Assembly: GCA_004764695.1 (NCBI GenBank)
Contig: SMSO01000031.1
Span: forward strand, 3,643,048-3,707,047
Source: Schizochytrium sp. TIO01
Taxonomy: Eukaryota > Sar > Bigyra > Thraustochytrida > Thraustochytriidae
Length of the DNA: 64,000 nucleotides
Direction of reading: 5' to 3'
Positions 1 to 9,845 of this stretch are shown one piece after another. Position numbers and translations under genes: made by a program. Each line of letters begins with the position of its first letter. Position 1 is the first letter of the stretch. The notes beneath the pieces were generated by a model. That model did not search any database. It was not told the origin of the DNA and saw only the letters and a list, made by a program, of their open reading frames with translations.

Positions 1-392
1 GTTCTCAGAACCGCACACTGAAATGACCGATCTCCGTTCCCTCCTTTTTCGTCCCATTAACTTTTTGCATAGATGATTGCTCGCCTATAATTTCTTGCAT
101 CTTGTTGTAATTGTTTGCGAAAATACGCCTAGCTAGTATCATGATAGTTCGTAGGTACCCATTATCTATTTACATTGAAAAAACTCGGTCGTCAAAGTAA
201 AATTTGGGATCTTTCTCTCAATGTCACACTATCTACTATCCTGTTATCTATCTACTACCTTTACCTCTTTTTCTTTTAAACTTTTTTTCTTTACTCCTTT
301 TAAAGGTTCGGAGTCAACGGCTCGTTCCTGAAAAAACTCTAAATTTATTTTCAACAACATTTAGCACAAGCAAAAGACAAATATCAAGGACA
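1..392. other. Upstream region of the deiminase-like gene
   Basis: No gene is recognisable here. The frame of the next gene stays open upstream to a TTG at 204 and would add a hydrophobic stretch, but no ATG supports it. A pyrimidine-rich tract at about 250-305 ends in TTTTAAAG and could be a 5' UTR splice acceptor or a promoter tract; this is a guess. Confidence 0.4.
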
Positions 393-2087
393 ATGGAGCC
401 ACCTACACCAACCCCATATGTGCGTGGTGGAAAGTTTCTGGCCGCCTATCGGAAACTATCCACTCGATTGGAGGAGTTAGATCCTGAATCTGGCGCACAA
501 AAGCGCACACCTCGCCAAGATGGTTGTGAAGCAATTCCATGTTGGAGACCTCATAGTACAGCCTACGTTCTTGGAAATGCAGACGAGGACGTAGCCCTTG
601 AGATTGCAGCAGCTCTTTCTCAATTTGAGCCTGTCACAGTCTTTGTAGAGGGTCGACAATCATACATTCGCGCTCGGCGATCGCTTCCAGATCACATTCG
701 ACTCGTCCAACTCTTCGACGTACCTTCTAAATGGAGTGAAGCCAATCCAGTGTCTTTTGCCCATGCTAGAGCTGGAGATGTACGTCTTATAGAATACAAT
801 TGTGCGAAAGCGCCGCAAGGTGCAAAATCAACTGTTTTTCGACAGATCTGTGAAGTTGAGCGTATTCAGCGGTATCAGGGACCGGAGTTATTGCGAGGTT
901 CTACACTTGCGCCAGAGCAGCCTTTTGTGGAAGTGAATGGTCGAGGCCAGGCTCTTCTTAGTCCTGAGCACGATGATTCGGATATAGAAGAAGCGTCTAG
1001 TCGTGAGGAGGGGAAATACATAAGTCCAATGCGACCAAACGAAATGGCTCTCTTTGTTGAAGGACAGCGTAATATTGTCTGTATGCCAAACTCACGTTTT
1101 GCAGAAGATGGGGGTATCATTGTACCTCGCACAACCACCAAAGCTAGCTCTGAGGCCTTGAAATCTCAAATTTCTCCAATACATCAGCTCGATGAACGAT
1201 ATATGGGTTTCTATATTGCAAACGGAGGAATTCTTGTTCCATCTTATAATAACCCTGAAATTGACCTGCGTGCAATGAAAGTCCTTTCGGCACTATTTCC
1301 ACGACGTCGCGTCGTGCAAATCCAAACAAATCGCTCTAGCCTTAACATTAATGAGTATGTTTTGGGAATGCCAGGCTCTGTAGCCAGGAATCTCCCGGCC
1401 TCAAGTATTGCTAGAGCATCTGCTGCACTTACTCAGATGAACGAAGCACAACAAGAGGTCCTTCGTCATCGTATGGTCATGGATCGCCGCCGTACGCGCA
1501 AGTTCCACATGCACTTTGCAGACGAAGATGACCAACTATCAAGACATGAAAGCAAATCTTCTTTTACAGACCATGATATGTCTGGCGGGGCCGAACACAG
1601 ATTGAGTTTTAGGAAATCAAAACCAACCAGTCTTCTCCATTCATTTGATGGTGGCTCAAACCAAGAAACAGTTCTTCTAGAGTCGGAATCAAAGTCAAGA
1701 CCAAACGACAATCTGTCGATTGTTGAGCAAGCTTTGACAAAAGAATCGCCTGCGCATAGTAACGAAAACATTTCAGATGCCGAGGAGTCCCCAAGTCGCC
1801 ACATTTCATCCCAACATGAAGACGACGCAGAAAGCCTACAAGATGCACAGGAAGAGCCAAAATCGAATTCAATTAGTGGTCATAGTAATGATGACTCGTT
1901 GAAGCAACTTGCACCATTAGAGCCTCCAATAGATCCTGATACTGTCGGTATTGCTGACGATCCGCAGGATAATGTTGCCTTTCTGGAGCCACCTACTGTC
2001 AACGCCGAGCAGAGGAAAACATTTGGAAATCTTTTTCGCAAAGTTTCCACACGTAAAAGCAAAGTAGCTTCTCTAAAGAAAGCATAA
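393..2087 (+). CDS. Agmatine deiminase/PAD-like fold protein, probably catalytically inactive
   Basis: This gene encodes 564 residues from the ATG at 393, which sits in a good context (GACAATGG). Residues about 40-335 resemble the agmatine deiminase (guanidino-group-modifying) fold, most clearly GFYIANGGILVPSY near residues 272-286, followed by FPRRRVVQI. Family members hydrolyse agmatine or peptidyl-arginine using Cys, His and acidic residues. Those signatures look absent: the WxRDxGP segment reads KWSEANPVSF (about residue 112), the HVDN segment reads FAEDGG, EGG reads EQPF, and the GGGNIHC segment with the catalytic Cys is replaced by NINEYVLGMPGS (about 318-330). The C-terminal 200 residues are Ser/Glu/Asp-rich and probably disordered, ending in a basic patch. 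I infer a pseudoenzyme or scaffold role. Homology was judged by eye, so the fold call is moderate. It converges on the next gene with a 145 bp gap. Confidence 0.6.
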   Translation: MEPPTPTPYVRGGKFLAAYRKLSTRLEELDPESGAQKRTPRQDGCEAIPCWRPHSTAYVLGNADEDVALEIAAALSQFEPVTVFVEGRQSYIRARRSLPDHIRLVQLFDVPSKWSEANPVSFAHARAGDVRLIEYNCAKAPQGAKSTVFRQICEVERIQRYQGPELLRGSTLAPEQPFVEVNGRGQALLSPEHDDSDIEEASSREEGKYISPMRPNEMALFVEGQRNIVCMPNSRFAEDGGIIVPRTTTKASSEALKSQISPIHQLDERYMGFYIANGGILVPSYNNPEIDLRAMKVLSALFPRRRVVQIQTNRSSLNINEYVLGMPGSVARNLPASSIARASAALTQMNEAQQEVLRHRMVMDRRRTRKFHMHFADEDDQLSRHESKSSFTDHDMSGGAEHRLSFRKSKPTSLLHSFDGGSNQETVLLESESKSRPNDNLSIVEQALTKESPAHSNENISDAEESPSRHISSQHEDDAESLQDAQEEPKSNSISGHSNDDSLKQLAPLEPPIDPDTVGIADDPQDNVAFLEPPTVNAEQRKTFGNLFRKVSTRKSKVASLKKA

Positions 2088-2232
2088 AGAAGTAGCATGA
2101 AAAACAGTAGAATACAGCAATGTAATGTCAACAAAAAATTAATTTGTAATATGTATATGCATAATAATACTAAGAAATATCGACCTATGAAATGCTTAAT
2201 TTCGTGTTTAGCTGCATTCACGCTAAAAAATG

Positions 2233-5200
2233 TTAAGCCCGATGACAAACCGGGCAGTTATCCTCGCCTCCGAGTTCAACAAAGCAGGTACGATGAAACA
2301 GGTGACGGCAACCACGACAGTGCACAGCTTTCATAATTTGGAAGGCATACAGCAGGTCTTCCTCATCTTTGCATACAGCGCAAACCTCAGACTGGCTCTT
2401 ACAGTATGTGCAGTCCATGGTAATATGCTTAGCCGCTTGCTCAACAGCACGCATCAACAGAGGAATCAAGCTGCCTATGTTCAGTTCAAAAAGGTCATTA
2501 ATGGCATACATTTCTGTCTCTGAAGCAAGATGCTCGCGAGTTCGGAGCACCGGAACAGTAAATTCCATGGAGCTTCGGCGATTTGGACATTTTTCTAAAG
2601 TCTCCCGAGCATGGACCAATTGCAATCGCAGTAATCGAGCATGCTGTAGATCTTTCACCTCACCAAAGAGCTGAGGACTCTCTGCTGATATGCAGAGTAC
2701 AGGGTGCTGATTGATATTATCGAGGAAGTCTGCTGCCTCCTTAGATACTGTATATTCCTCGAAATCCCAGTGATGAAGAACTCGAGTGGGAAGAAATCGC
2801 CGGAACTCTGGTCTATTCTGCATGTGAAGAGGCTGCTCAGTATCTTCGTCTTCGTCAAGCCCAAGATCATCTTCATCATCTGCACCATCATTGCCCCAAT
2901 GAAAACAATGAGGACAAAACCATCGCTCTGTATAATGGCAATAGCGCGCCGAACGGTGAGCAGGGTTCTGCATAGTCCTGAGCAACCCTGACGTACGCCC
3001 GAGAGCGATGCTAATATCCTTCCCACAGCTTATGCAGCGAAAGTCTTGTTCAGCAAGACCAGTGCTATCTCGAGTTTCTAGAACATGAGGGTCGCCACGG
3101 GGTTCTGTAATAAGTGCAATGTGAAAACCGTGTTTAGCACGCGCAAGACGAGACAGTGGATCTACCACCGAGTCCATAGCTACACCTGAATCATCCCACG
3201 GTACAATTGTACCGCGAGTTAAAAAGTCGATAATCACAGGGTGCTCTCTCGCAGCAATGTCTGCAAAGTCCAACGTCATCACATCCTGAAGAAAGTCGTC
3301 CAGAGCAATTCGTTTACGAGTGATGTAATCTTCCGCAAATGATCGAAGCCACCCAGTCTTAGGAAGAGCAGGAATTAAATCGGGCTCTAAGGCCGCATCG
3401 GCTGCAGCTACAACTAACGCGGCACGGAACTTTTTGAAATCGTTAAAACGACGGTGAATTGTAAAGATTGCAGAACGAGAAGTTGGTGTAGATAGTGACT
3501 GTGGAGAGGAAGGTACATTCGACTCTTGCAGGATCGACGCATCATTATCAGAGGAATTCCATGAAGATGCATCGACAATGCCGATGTTGTCATGATCGGA
3601 GCCACCTATTCGAGCAATTTTACGCAGGTGGACTCGTATAACAAAACGAACGTGCATATCAGATGATTGTTTCGAAATGTAGTGACCCACTACTCCAGCG
3701 CTTTCGACCCTGGTGAGGTTTGCGTTTGAGGAGATTTCAATATCAATTGAGACGTCATCATCATCCTCGCCACTGCTCTCTGCACCGCCTTCACTAATAA
3801 CCCCTGTGCGAGATGTTCTCACAGTGTTCAAACTCGGTGCAAATTCCTGAGTTTCAGAAATTGAAGATGAGCCTGAGGTATCCCCCCATAAAGAGAGACG
3901 CCCTGGTAAGAGTGAAAAGATACCTCTGCGCGAGCTATCATCCTTCTTACCATGGCGTGGCTTTCCTTCTGAAGAAGGGTCGTTTGTCTGCGCATGACTT
4001 GTTTCGTCTTGAGCCTGAGTAGCAGCACCTTTGTGCTTGCTGGTTCTATCATTATCATGAAGAAGTACACGAGGCCCGATCTCATAACCGGCAATATCAT
4101 AAATTTGATGTGCAAGCTCTCGTCCAGTCTTGCTATCCGGGTCTTCACAAATATACGATCTAACAAGCTTTTCATATGCTCCTCTGGTTACTTGGGGGGC
4201 ATGCAGCCCACCATCTTCCTCCGATGCCTCCTTTGCTCGCGATGCATTATACTTTTTAGCCCCCTCTTCACTACTCTGAGATTGAGAGCTAAGTCGTTTC
4301 GCGTGTTCTGCTTCCTGTTCAGCAATAAATGCTGCTAGTGATTCTTCCTCTTCCCTTGCATACCGCGTCATACGTTCCTCTTCTGTTTCTTCACCCTGAC
4401 TACTTTTATCAAGATCGCCAGGTGTTGTGAAATCGTCATCGCTAGAATCGGATTGCACACTTACAATATGTGAAGTATTGAGAAGCAACTCACTGTCTCG
4501 TTGAATAGCTGCCACCCCATGCTGAGCAGCAAGACCAATTTGAGACGTGTGCATAACCACCGGACGAGACGACCGCCGCTTTCTTCCTGATGTTGTATTA
4601 AACATGTCAAGAATATCTAAAGACGAATCTAGTTGGGTTTCCCCATCTTCAATTCGCGCCATGGTCACACGAATATTACCTTTTCGACGTGGATTTGACA
4701 TAAAAGTCTTTGTGGAATTTGATGATGCAGAAGATGAAGAGGAGACTGATGAAGCCATAGACAGACCGCGACCGCTCAGAGTGTCTGGATGAGCATGACT
4801 GCTGCTTTCACCTTCTATACCGGAGTAGCTTGTAGTACTCAGTGCATCAAGCGCTGCATGACTGCTACTTTCAGCCTCTAATCCGCTATAGCTAGCAATG
4901 CTAAGTCCATCGGGCGGGACATAGCTATTGCTTTCGCCGTCAAATCCAATGTAGCTTGTAATACTAAGCGCATCTGGAGCTACATGACTGACGCTGTCAC
5001 CTTCATAACCGTGACCACTAGCATAACTGCTTTCCTCCTCTTCTGTTCGTGCAAGCATATGACCAATATTCTGAAACTCCACATGGCCCCTTCTAGACGA
5101 AAAGTCATTCAATCTGGATTCCAGGCTCAATGACTCGTGCGCATCAATGTGCGATGAGGATTGACTTACCTCGTCATATATTTGTGAGTTTGCTGTATCA

Positions 5201-8200
5201 TCCGCATAATCCGGGTCATGCTCACTCGATGTAGCAAGTGCTTCGTCATGATCTGAAGGAATGTTGTCTTCAACTTCAGATCCGTCTGCCTCCCTGCTTG
5301 AGATATCAGGGTTCGAGTCTAGGTCATCTTTGCCTATCGAAGGCGAATTACGAGGCTCTGAACTTGTTTCGACAGATGCGGTCGGGGTATCATCCTGCTC
5401 CATAGTCTCTTGGTCAATTCTGCTGATAGTGCTGTCTCCTTCTTGAGACTGGCCCTGAATATCACTTGATTCTGTACTGCCAAATGTAGACAAGTTCAGA
5501 GAAGGGGTTGAAATGTTCAGTGATCTAACAGTCCCGAAGTGATTCCCATCGTTTGAAGATGACTCGGACTCAACTCTTGAGAGAAATGTCCCAACGCCAC
5601 TTCCCCTAGGTTCTTTTGAACCAGCGCTTTCGCCGCTAGCGGTTGACCAGTGGTTTAGGAAGGAAGTCTGCTGATCTGAAGCAGCTAGGAAAATGTTGGC
5701 TTCATGTTCATCTTTCGTCACCTTTCCATCATCAGGGTTCTTACCAAGGTGGATGTCTGCCAAGTTAACTTCTGATCCATCCTGGCTAGATTGAACTGTC
5801 TCTAAAGTCTCTTTCGCAATTCCTGACGTGTCTTCAAGTTCTTCATAATCACTTTGCTCGCTAGTTGAAATATTATCTGCCGAGCTCGCGTCCGAATTCA
5901 CCTTTGGATGTTCTGAAAGAGCTCTTTTAATAGAAATCTCCTCAGGACTACGGTCAGACAGCTCCTGCGCTGCCTCAGCACCATCATCATTGACACATCT
6001 AATGTTGTTGTCCGGCATTTCTACATATTTGACTACTACAGAGGTCTCCTTATCAACTTCTTCAACCTCTGATTCAAAAGTGTTGCTTGAAACACCAGTC
6101 ATGGTTAAGTCGCCAGGCACTGCCTTAAGAGTATCAGTTTCATTTTTCAATCCCATTTTTGAATCAAAATTAGCCCGTTCGTCATCGGAAGAATGAGTAT
6201 TAGCATCTACGTCGATGGACGATATTGTTGGATTCCCAGAACCATAGTTGACACTTCTTTTATTCGAAGATGGAACTTCTTCTTCTTCAATAGTTGATGA
6301 CAAGTCGCTAGCCTTGACTTGCTCACTATGTAATTCAACATCTAGCAATTTGGGTGACGTGTTATCCAAATTGACGACTTGGCATTCTAAGAATTCGGAC
6401 GCTGTGTTGGAAGAGGGCACTGCGCTGCTGGCGTGTAAGAGTGAATCTGATTTTTTATCTTCAGACAAATCCTCAAATCGTACACGAGCAGCTCCCGAAG
6501 TCTCTTTCCGCGTAACTGACAACTCGACCACATCATTACTACCACTATCACGAATTATTTCTACTTTTTTGTTGCCAGCCACATCCCCCTCGGTTGAAAT
6601 TGTGTTGATCTTACCATTATCATGTTCATCACCACAGACTAGATCTTCATTGTGAGTGACGCAGTGAGGGTTGACCGCAGATTCTGGCTGAGAAGTGCCG
6701 CCTTCGTCCGCACTTTCACTATCAGTGTCTTCATCATTCATAATGACTTCTGTGATACTTTTTTCACTTTGAACATCGTGGAGGTCACCGTCAGCCTGGT
6801 CTACAATAGATGCAGATATCCTATCTACTGCGGCTTCAGACATCATACTAGTGCTATTTTTCATCACACCATGTGTAGTAATATCACTGTTGCTCTGGTT
6901 CTCAACCTTATCTGCACTGGGCTTTTCGTTTTTGAAGTTGGCTCCAATTCCAATAGCAGTCTCAGACGCACATTCAGCTTCATCAGTTAAAGGTATCCTT
7001 AAATTAGCTGCCCGAATTGTCTGTTCATCAGAAATGGTAGTTTCATGGGTGTCATCACACACACTTGACTCTTCTGCAGGGCTTGAAGTAAGTTCAGCTC
7101 TAGAACTTGCGTGCAGGATATCAGAGGCATATTCACCATCCAAGGAGCTGGATTGTTCGATAGTTGTTTGACTGCTTTTGACGGTGCTATCATATTTGTC
7201 TATTTCAGCATGGTCTGTTTTGGAAGTATCTGCTTCAGAATTGACACTGCAAACAGACGGTTCCTCGTGGAGATTGGAAAGTGTCTTAACGGTTTCGATG
7301 ACAGCAGTGTTTTGTTTGCCTTCATGAAACATAGTAGAGTTCCTATCGCTTAAGGACCCATCATCAAGAGAAGTAGTAGTGTTGATTAATTTATCTGAGA
7401 CTGATGGACTCTCGCACGGCATCTCAGCCTCGACAGAGGTACTTCCGATTTCGTTGATGATGCCTTCTGCATCTTCTTCTTTTGGTAAGCCTGAACTGGG
7501 TAGAATGGTCTGAGAAGGAGTGTTATTATCACATTGGGATATATAGACCAATGATTCAGTTGCTACGCGAGACGCTTCAGGAGGCACCGGGGGACTGGAA
7601 CTAGCTATCTCTAAACTAGGTTGAGGTTCTCCCTCGCTGATAGCTGCTTCCTCTGAATTAGGTCGAGGATCTTCCTCCCTGCTAGGTGCTTCCTTTAAAC
7701 TAGGTTGAGGATCGTCCGTTCTTTGATTTATTTCCTCTAAACTAGGCTGCAATTTTCTCTCATTGGTATGCGTTTCTATCGATTCATCTGTATTGGCTGC
7801 AGCAGTTGTGTCTGTTTCCTCGTTGATTGCAATTTTACGGACTTTATCAAGATTCTCCCGGATATGCTTAAGCTGAAGTACCTCAACACGAATAGCTTGA
7901 ACTTCAGATCGAAGAAGATTACCCCATTTGACTTTGGTTTTTCCTGGATGTATACGCGCCCTGATACTTTGTGAGTGCAACATTTGCACTAGTTTAGGGG
8001 GTTTGTCAAAGTCAGCTTTTGCATATTCTGCAACCTCCCAATCATTACAGGGTACAAGGCCATCGGCAGTTGCCTTGGCAAAATACCTATATTGACTTTC
8101 TTTTGGTGGGTAGATCGCCCATAGTGCGTTTTGATCTTGGGATTTCGCATTGAATCGTAGTTGATATCCTGTGATTTTGTTTCCATAGAGCCCTTGTTGC

Positions 8201-9003
8201 AGGAATATGTATCGACCTGTTGCAGGTGGATCAACAGATGAGGCCACCAGCACTGATGGCGGGTCATCTGAGGACTCTGAGCATGCAGCAGCTAAAGCAG
8301 ACTCGACCGTGATTGTACACACAAGTGAATTCATAGTGATATAGTTAGCTGGGCCTTCAGGTGGAGGGCGGTCAAGATGTTCACCTGCGACCTTGAGCAT
8401 GAAGCCGACATTGTTAAGTAATCCGAGGAGAGAGAAAAATAAGGTTCTGTTGGTTTCCGTGGACCAGCGTAAGAATCCCCAGTCCTCGTAATAGTCAGAT
8501 CCAGAGGATGCTGCAAGTCTGCACAACGCTCTGATTGTGAATTCAAGAGCATTTTGGTTTAAAAGCATTCGTATCCAGGCACGGCAGAGGCCAACTCTAG
8601 TAGCGCAGTGTGAGTTAGCTCGCACCAACATAATTGTTCCTCCAAAAGCAGAGGGATCAACACGTTCTAGCAAGAGGACAAATTCCCAAAAATGATATGT
8701 GTCCGGGCTCGAGGTCGAGTTTTGTCTAGGCCGGGTTTGCTTTTTACGACGACTCTGTGTACGAAGCCCGTGCCAGAGGATAAGTTCAAGAATATCCAAG
8801 AGAGCTTTGACCTCAGTAGAGTTGTCGAGAAGTTCTTCATCAAGGTCAATCTCGCCTTGGATGCGTCTTTGGCGTTTTGAAATGGCAGCTTGGACAACTC
8901 TTCGTACACCATCTTGAAGCCCCATGACTAACATCGCATGAACCAGAGCCGTGTCTTCATTTGAGCTTGCACTTCCCCCTCCACCACCACCGAATGAAAA
9001 CAT
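2233..9003 (-). CDS. Giant RUN-PX-Rubicon-homology domain protein
   Basis: This is a 2,256-residue uninterrupted frame starting at the ATG at 9003-9001 (MFSFGGGGGG); the open frame extends five codons further to a GTG. Residues about 15-215 look like a RUN domain, which binds small GTPases. About 1,500 residues of acidic Ser/Asp/Glu-rich, probably disordered sequence follow. A PX domain spans about 1780-1925 and has the RRFNDF motif typical of phosphatidylinositol 3-phosphate binding. A Cys/His-rich Rubicon-homology (DUF4206) domain runs from about 1985 to the end: CISC, CHYTERWFCPHCFHW, CTYC, CAVC, CRGCRHLFHRTC and CPVC. Rubicon, Pacer and PLEKHM1 carry this last domain and act in endosome-lysosome and autophagosome traffic, usually via Rab7. 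I infer a late-endosome or autophagy adaptor. The linker holds two tandem-repeat tracts described separately. It is divergently arranged with the gene at 9846. Confidence 0.8.
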   Translation of the reverse strand: MFSFGGGGGGSASSNEDTALVHAMLVMGLQDGVRRVVQAAISKRQRRIQGEIDLDEELLDNSTEVKALLDILELILWHGLRTQSRRKKQTRPRQNSTSSPDTYHFWEFVLLLERVDPSAFGGTIMLVRANSHCATRVGLCRAWIRMLLNQNALEFTIRALCRLAASSGSDYYEDWGFLRWSTETNRTLFFSLLGLLNNVGFMLKVAGEHLDRPPPEGPANYITMNSLVCTITVESALAAACSESSDDPPSVLVASSVDPPATGRYIFLQQGLYGNKITGYQLRFNAKSQDQNALWAIYPPKESQYRYFAKATADGLVPCNDWEVAEYAKADFDKPPKLVQMLHSQSIRARIHPGKTKVKWGNLLRSEVQAIRVEVLQLKHIRENLDKVRKIAINEETDTTAAANTDESIETHTNERKLQPSLEEINQRTDDPQPSLKEAPSREEDPRPNSEEAAISEGEPQPSLEIASSSPPVPPEASRVATESLVYISQCDNNTPSQTILPSSGLPKEEDAEGIINEIGSTSVEAEMPCESPSVSDKLINTTTSLDDGSLSDRNSTMFHEGKQNTAVIETVKTLSNLHEEPSVCSVNSEADTSKTDHAEIDKYDSTVKSSQTTIEQSSSLDGEYASDILHASSRAELTSSPAEESSVCDDTHETTISDEQTIRAANLRIPLTDEAECASETAIGIGANFKNEKPSADKVENQSNSDITTHGVMKNSTSMMSEAAVDRISASIVDQADGDLHDVQSEKSITEVIMNDEDTDSESADEGGTSQPESAVNPHCVTHNEDLVCGDEHDNGKINTISTEGDVAGNKKVEIIRDSGSNDVVELSVTRKETSGAARVRFEDLSEDKKSDSLLHASSAVPSSNTASEFLECQVVNLDNTSPKLLDVELHSEQVKASDLSSTIEEEEVPSSNKRSVNYGSGNPTISSIDVDANTHSSDDERANFDSKMGLKNETDTLKAVPGDLTMTGVSSNTFESEVEEVDKETSVVVKYVEMPDNNIRCVNDDGAEAAQELSDRSPEEISIKRALSEHPKVNSDASSADNISTSEQSDYEELEDTSGIAKETLETVQSSQDGSEVNLADIHLGKNPDDGKVTKDEHEANIFLAASDQQTSFLNHWSTASGESAGSKEPRGSGVGTFLSRVESESSSNDGNHFGTVRSLNISTPSLNLSTFGSTESSDIQGQSQEGDSTISRIDQETMEQDDTPTASVETSSEPRNSPSIGKDDLDSNPDISSREADGSEVEDNIPSDHDEALATSSEHDPDYADDTANSQIYDEVSQSSSHIDAHESLSLESRLNDFSSRRGHVEFQNIGHMLARTEEEESSYASGHGYEGDSVSHVAPDALSITSYIGFDGESNSYVPPDGLSIASYSGLEAESSSHAALDALSTTSYSGIEGESSSHAHPDTLSGRGLSMASSVSSSSSASSNSTKTFMSNPRRKGNIRVTMARIEDGETQLDSSLDILDMFNTTSGRKRRSSRPVVMHTSQIGLAAQHGVAAIQRDSELLLNTSHIVSVQSDSSDDDFTTPGDLDKSSQGEETEEERMTRYAREEEESLAAFIAEQEAEHAKRLSSQSQSSEEGAKKYNASRAKEASEEDGGLHAPQVTRGAYEKLVRSYICEDPDSKTGRELAHQIYDIAGYEIGPRVLLHDNDRTSKHKGAATQAQDETSHAQTNDPSSEGKPRHGKKDDSSRRGIFSLLPGRLSLWGDTSGSSSISETQEFAPSLNTVRTSRTGVISEGGAESSGEDDDDVSIDIEISSNANLTRVESAGVVGHYISKQSSDMHVRFVIRVHLRKIARIGGSDHDNIGIVDASSWNSSDNDASILQESNVPSSPQSLSTPTSRSAIFTIHRRFNDFKKFRAALVVAAADAALEPDLIPALPKTGWLRSFAEDYITRKRIALDDFLQDVMTLDFADIAAREHPVIIDFLTRGTIVPWDDSGVAMDSVVDPLSRLARAKHGFHIALITEPRGDPHVLETRDSTGLAEQDFRCISCGKDISIALGRTSGLLRTMQNPAHRSARYCHYTERWFCPHCFHWGNDGADDEDDLGLDEDEDTEQPLHMQNRPEFRRFLPTRVLHHWDFEEYTVSKEAADFLDNINQHPVLCISAESPQLFGEVKDLQHARLLRLQLVHARETLEKCPNRRSSMEFTVPVLRTREHLASETEMYAINDLFELNIGSLIPLLMRAVEQAAKHITMDCTYCKSQSEVCAVCKDEEDLLYAFQIMKAVHCRGCRHLFHRTCFVELGGEDNCPVCHRA
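4800..5030 (-). repeat. In-frame 63-bp coding minisatellite
   Basis: Three consecutive 63-bp units (4801-4863, 4864-4926, 4927-4989), plus a more degenerate partial unit beyond, encode a 21-residue repeat with a core like DALSxxSYSGxEGESSSH. They lie at about residues 1330-1410 of the RUN-PX-RH protein, in the disordered linker. The unit length is a multiple of three, so copy-number change would preserve the frame. Confidence 0.85.
7609..7776 (-). repeat. In-frame 42-bp coding minisatellite, four units
   Basis: Four 42-bp units (7609-7650, 7651-7692, 7693-7734, 7735-7776) encode a 14-residue acidic repeat with a core like PQPSLEEA near residues 410-465 of the RUN-PX-RH protein. The outermost unit at the high-coordinate end is the most diverged. 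As with the 63-bp tract, expansion or loss would keep the reading frame. Confidence 0.85.
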
Positions 9004-9845
9004 GTTTACGAAATGCACACAAAATTCTCAAGGATATATTGCTTCGTTTCGAGCTTAGATTTGAAGTCAAAGGTGCAACTTCTGACGAGAAACAAATGAA
9101 GAATAACTACAAAGCCTCGATCCGCTAAAATATTTAATCAATTGCATGCAATGAGTCCCACGAATTTAGAGCACAATCGATCTCAGGCTGAAGCCTATTT
9201 GAGTAACACTATAATGAAGAATGTATAAACGTTGGTACGATTGTAATAGTGCCTTCCCAGGGCGAACGAAGCGGGAAAGAACACGCCTTGCGAGACTGGC
9301 GAGGCGCCTCGAACGGTCTACTCAGACCCAAACCCAGCCCCAGCCCCAGACGCCAAGGAGGCGCTTGCCGACAGCGCTGCGACTCGAACCCCTCTCGCGG
9401 CAGGAGTGGAGTTTGTTGAATAATCAACACTGTTGAATTCAAGTTAGAAAGTAATTATAATAATCAATCATAACTATAATAATAACCTTTTTCTAAAAGG
9501 CTAATAACAATTTGAAGACATAGAACCAAGAGAAGGGTAAAAAAGATAGGCACTACAACTGAGCTATTCATTGCTAAGTAGACTAAACTCAGAACCCTTT
9601 TTCTTTTCTTTTTCTCTCCTTTCGCTTCTTTTCTTTTCAGGCTATGACCCCTGAGCGAGCGCATAGCGCGCAGTGCCTTGGCGCCCGTTGTTCTCGTTTA
9701 GACTTTGCAGGGTAACCATCTTGAGCTCCTTTGCCACCTTGAGGAGCCGAGGGAATTGAGATTTAGATTAGCTTCGGGCGCCTCGCGGTTGGACACTTAG
9801 ACGTTATCCTATTGCTGGCGTGCCGCAAGCTCTGTGGAGGCCATC
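9004..9845. other. Divergent intergenic region with a GC-rich island and possible 5' UTR intron end
   Basis: This separates two divergent genes and presumably holds both promoters. A GC-rich island at about 9,240-9,420 stands out from AT-rich flanks. On the minus strand it contains GGTTCGAGTCG, a near match to the RNA polymerase III B box, but no foldable tRNA. A long pyrimidine tract at 9,595-9,640 ends in TTTTCAG and is an excellent candidate 3' splice site, so the plus-strand gene may have a 5' UTR intron ending at 9640. Confidence 0.4.

Noticed and set aside
204-392. Hydrophobic N-terminal extension of the deiminase-like protein
   Set aside because: It begins at TTG, not ATG, and the in-frame ATG at 393 has a good context. 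The Leu/Phe run is probably translated pyrimidine-rich upstream sequence.
9365-9440. A tRNA gene on the minus strand
   Set aside because: A B-box-like GGTTCGAGTCG and a possible outer stem exist, but the span is about 63 bp. The T-arm does not pair, and I find no D-arm or anticodon arm.
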